This document shows, piece after piece, positions 61,049 to 64,000 of a stretch of DNA of 64,000 nucleotides. The DNA is taken from positions 248,001 to 312,000 of the forward strand of contig CABZCN010000001.1 of NCBI GenBank assembly GCA_902524245.1. Reading direction: 5' to 3'. How positions within the stretch are numbered: position 1 is the first letter of the stretch; each line of letters starts with the position of its first letter. The notes below the pieces were generated by a model. That model was not told the origin of the DNA and made no database searches. It saw only the letters and a list, made by a program, of their open reading frames with translations. Source of the DNA: an uncultured Alphaproteobacteria bacterium. Lineage in GTDB: Bacteria > Pseudomonadota > Alphaproteobacteria > HIMB59. Both the position numbers and the translations under genes were made by a program.

Positions 61049-64000
61049 GCTATTTTTGATTTTTTTGTAACTGGAAACTCTAGTTTATCAATCACTTCAT
61101 CAGGAACAACGTGAGCAAATTTTTTGATCTCAGAGTCATAATTTTCAATAATAAACTCTGCTCTTTTTGATTTAGTCTCTTTATAGAAATCTTTTAAAAG
61201 ATCAAGGAGGTGGTTTTTCCATTCTTTGTTATCTACTTCATAAAGTCCAATGGTTTCCATGTTCATCAAATCAGAAATATTCTTTTGTTCAGAGTAAATA
61301 AAAGCAGATCCACCAGTCATCCCAGCACCAAAGTTATCGCCAACATCTCCTAAAATAATTGCAGACCCACCTGTCATATATTCACAGCCATTAGCACCAC
61401 ATCCCTCTACAATTGCTAATGCACCGGAATTTCTGACACAAAATCTGTCACCTGCTTGACCAGAAGCATATAACCTTCCATCAGTCGCTCCATAGAGGGT
61501 GACATTTCCAATAATTACATTTTCATGGCTGGGTTGAGTAAATGAATTTCTTGGTTGAACGATAATTTTTCCTCCAGAGAGACCTTTACCTACATAGTCA
61601 TTAGCATCACCAAACACTTTTAAAGTAAGACCTTTGACGGCAAATGCTCCCAAGGACTGACCAGCTGAGCCTCTTAGTTTTAGGGTAACATGATCTTCAG
61701 ATAAGGTATTCATACCATATTTTCTTGTGATGATGGATGAAATTTTAGTTCCTATTGTTCTTAATGTATTTTGTATATTATATGTAAGTTCAATTTTTTG
61801 ACCTGAATTGATAAAGTATTTTCCGTCTTTTTCAAACTGATCGTCAAGTGTTTTTGGTACTTCATTTCGTTTTTTTGGTGAATGGTAATCATAGATTTTG
61901 CCATCATCAATCTTTGTTAATATTGGATTTAAGTCGAGATTATCTAGATCACTGGAACCATAATGAATTTGAGATAATAATTCTGTTTTACCAATAATAT
62001 CCTTTAAGGATTTGTAACCTAAAGAGGCAAGAATTTCTCTGACTTCTTCAGCAATAAATGAAAACAAATTTACAACTTTTTCAGGAGTGCCTCCAAATTT
62101 TTCACGAAGTTTTTCATCTTGGGTGCAGACGCCAACTGGACATGTATTTGAATGACATTGTCTAACCATTATACATCCCATTGCCACCAACGAGGCTGTA
62201 CCAATTCCATATTCCTCAGCCCCCAATATTGCTGCAATAACAATATCTTTTCCTGTTTTAATTCCTCCGTCTGTTCTAAGAAGAACCTTATCTCTTAAAC
62301 CATTCAAAGCTAAAATTTGGTGAACCTCACTTATACCTAATTCCCATGGAAGGCCAACATACTTAATACTTGACTGAGGGCTTGCCCCTGTTCCACCAGA
62401 ATGTCCTGAAACTAAAATTACATCAGCTTTAGCTTTTGCAACACCAGCAGCAACAGTTCCTATGCCTGATTGTGCAACTAGTTTTACACAAACTTTTGCT
62501 ATTGGATTGATTTGTTTTAAATCGTAAATAAGTTGAGCTAGGTCCTCTATAGAATAAATATCATGATGTGGGGGAGGACTAATAAGCGTTACACCTTTTG
62601 TACTATGTCTTAATTTAGCAATTAAATCAGTGACCTTAAAACCAGGTAATTGACCACCTTCTCCAGGCTTAGCACCTTGAGCAATTTTAATTTCTAATTC
62701 TGAGCAGTTATTCAAGTATTCTGCGGTCACACCAAATCTTCCGCTTGCAACTTGTTTAATCGCTGAGCTTGGATTATCACCATTTTTTAATTTGGAATAT
62801 CTTCTTGCATCCTCTCCTCCTTCTCCGCTATCTGACTTTGAACCTATTCTGTTCATTGCTATAGCTAAAGTTTCATGAGCCTCAGGGCTAAGAGCACCAA
62901 GTGAAATTCCAGGAGATACAAAGCTTTTTCTTATTTCAGAAATGCTCTCTACATTGTCCAAATTTATAGAATTACTACTTTCATTAAATTGAAGTAAATC
63001 CCTTATTTGAATTGGTTTGGAGCTATAAATTCTTGAGGTATATTTTTTATAAAGATTATATGAGTCTCTAGTTACAGCTTCTTGAAGCATATGTATTGAA
63101 ACACCCTCATAAGCGTGTGCTTCGCTATTAGCTCTAAATCTATATTCACCACCTATATCTAAAATTACATTATCAGATTTAAATGATACCTCATGCTGTC
63201 GCCTTACTCTTTTTTCTAATCCATCTAATCCAATACCAGAAATTCTAGAGGACATCCCTGGAAAGAAACTTTCTACCATGCTTCTGCTTAAACCAATTAT
63301 TTCAAAATTTCTTCCACCGCGATATGAACTGATTACTGAAATTCCCATTTTACTGATAATTTTTCTTAATCCTTTCTCTATGGATTTTTTAAAGTTTTTA
63401 ATTAGTTGAGGGTAATCAGTATTCTGATAAATATTTTTTCTATACCTATTTGCAATAAGTTTTTCCACTAGTGAAGCATTGACGGTAGTAGCACCAACAC
63501 CAATAAGTACTGCAAAGTAGTGTACATCAAGACACTCTTTGGAAGAGACGTTTAAAGAAGTAAAAGTCCTTAAATTATTTTTTATTAGATAACTATGAAC
63601 AGCGCTAGTGGCAAGTATCATTGGTAAAGCAATTCTGTCTTTATTAATGTTATTATCAGTTATAATTAGATGTTGAGAACCAGATCTTACTGCCTGTTCT
63701 GCCTCAGAGCATATTCTTTGAATTTCATTTAAAAAACTAGTCTCTTCATTCAATTTATAAGTGCAGTCAATCTCAGTTGTAAACTTTGATAAATGATTTT
63801 TAAGTTTTTCCAATTCATGATCTAGTAATAAAGGACTTTCTAAAAGTACCAAATTACATTGTTCAGAGTCTTCTTCTACAATGTTTCCTAAGTTTCCAAG
63901 CCTAGTTTTTAAACTCATTACAACTTGTTCCCTAAGGCTATCAATTGGAGGGTTTGTGACTTGAGCAAAATTTTGTTTAAAAAAACTATGAAGACCTCTG
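61045..64000 (-). CDS. gltB: Glutamate synthase (NADPH) large subunit, 3' portion
   Basis: The gene runs off the right edge. About 985 C-terminal codons are visible; the frame is open to 64000 and reads FFKQNFAQVTNPPIDSLREQ just before the first internal ATG at 63918, which is therefore not the start. The central domain, FMN-binding barrel (VLVSGHSGGTGASPQSSIKY) and 3Fe-4S cysteines in CIMVRQCHSNTCPVGVCTQD are present. The GXGXG helix has GGKIIVQPR and GDRFCVRNSGALAIVEGCGA. Converts glutamine plus 2-oxoglutarate to two glutamates. The amidotransferase domain lies beyond the window. Confidence 0.95.
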   Translation of the reverse strand, partial: RGLHSFFKQNFAQVTNPPIDSLREQVVMSLKTRLGNLGNIVEEDSEQCNLVLLESPLLLDHELEKLKNHLSKFTTEIDCTYKLNEETSFLNEIQRICSEAEQAVRSGSQHLIITDNNINKDRIALPMILATSAVHSYLIKNNLRTFTSLNVSSKECLDVHYFAVLIGVGATTVNASLVEKLIANRYRKNIYQNTDYPQLIKNFKKSIEKGLRKIISKMGISVISSYRGGRNFEIIGLSRSMVESFFPGMSSRISGIGLDGLEKRVRRQHEVSFKSDNVILDIGGEYRFRANSEAHAYEGVSIHMLQEAVTRDSYNLYKKYTSRIYSSKPIQIRDLLQFNESSNSINLDNVESISEIRKSFVSPGISLGALSPEAHETLAIAMNRIGSKSDSGEGGEDARRYSKLKNGDNPSSAIKQVASGRFGVTAEYLNNCSELEIKIAQGAKPGEGGQLPGFKVTDLIAKLRHSTKGVTLISPPPHHDIYSIEDLAQLIYDLKQINPIAKVCVKLVAQSGIGTVAAGVAKAKADVILVSGHSGGTGASPQSSIKYVGLPWELGISEVHQILALNGLRDKVLLRTDGGIKTGKDIVIAAILGAEEYGIGTASLVAMGCIMVRQCHSNTCPVGVCTQDEKLREKFGGTPEKVVNLFSFIAEEVREILASLGYKSLKDIIGKTELLSQIHYGSSDLDNLDLNPILTKIDDGKIYDYHSPKKRNEVPKTLDDQFEKDGKYFINSGQKIELTYNIQNTLRTIGTKISSIITRKYGMNTLSEDHVTLKLRGSAGQSLGAFAVKGLTLKVFGDANDYVGKGLSGGKIIVQPRNSFTQPSHENVIIGNVTLYGATDGRLYASGQAGDRFCVRNSGALAIVEGCGANGCEYMTGGSAIILGDVGDNFGAGMTGGSAFIYSEQKNISDLMNMETIGLYEVDNKEWKNHLLDLLKDFYKETKSKRAEFIIENYDSEIKKFAHVVPDEVIDKLEFPVTKKSKIA

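Noticed and set aside
63916-63918. ATG taken as the start of glutamate synthase
   Set aside because: The frame is open to the window edge and encodes conserved GltB sequence upstream, so it is an internal methionine.
1-64000. Mobile element, prophage or CRISPR
   Set aside because: No transposase, integrase, terminal inverted repeat pair, direct repeat array or phage gene was found.

Overview
The window is a compact, AT-rich (roughly 70% A+T by eye) bacterial chromosome segment. It has no insertion sequences, prophage genes, CRISPR or rRNA, one tRNA, and no gene-free stretch longer than about 190 bases. Heterotetrameric sarcosine oxidase, GcvT-type demethylases, FrcBCA-type and other CUT2 sugar transporters and end-to-end gene packing suggest a streamlined marine alphaproteobacterium, in the manner of SAR11/Pelagibacterales or the sugar-rich HIMB59/AEGEAN-169-type lineages. 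That placement is inference from gene content and base composition; no marker phylogeny was possible.

Region 1 (1-34667) is a sugar and polyol island. It carries four CUT2 (RbsABC-like) ABC importers. System 1 (1-3858) runs off the left edge and is divergent from an unusual regulator in which a winged-helix domain is fused to a solute-binding-protein domain (3971-5656). An inositol-type block follows: SDR, IolE, IolG and an HpcH/HpaI aldolase (5658-9401). System 2 (9410-12762) has a permease with a large extra loop domain and is divergent from a TIM-barrel isomerase. System 3 (13953-18976) has two dehydrogenases interleaved with the transporter and is divergent from a split transketolase and an FGGY kinase, which suggests polyol use. 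System 4 (22385-25335) resembles FrcBCA and meets a FrcK-like kinase. After it come a xylulokinase, a TIM-barrel aldolase candidate, two PfkB kinases, D-lyxose isomerase, a hydroxyacid dehydrogenase, FucU, an aldo-keto reductase and a Gfo/Idh dehydrogenase. These funnel several pentoses and hexoses toward D-xylulose 5-phosphate and central metabolism.

Region 2 (34759-37596) is a short glycolytic operon: a Mak-like fructokinase, 6-phosphofructokinase and an apparent Fe(II)/2-oxoglutarate oxygenase. Region 3 (37625-47542) is a methylated-amine and one-carbon block: soxBDAG, a dimethylglycine/sarcosine dehydrogenase-like flavoprotein, a MetF-like reductase and a DmdA/GcvT-like methyltransferase, closed by a clear intrinsic terminator. 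Together they would strip methyl groups onto tetrahydrofolate and oxidise them.

Region 4 (47621-64000) is housekeeping and cell surface: rmuC, glycosyltransferases (GT9, GT4, GT32-like), a nucleotide-sugar epimerase, the infC-rpmI-rplT-pheS-pheT-lepA-tRNA-Ser(GGA) unit, an alpha/beta hydrolase and the 3' two-thirds of gltB, which runs off the right edge.

Two expression themes recur. Binding-protein genes carry consensus AGGAGG ribosome sites, and three of the four are followed at once by a strong hairpin that probably sets binding protein above membrane components. Several other transcription-unit heads have a TATAAT hexamer so close to the start codon that the mRNA should be leaderless or nearly so.
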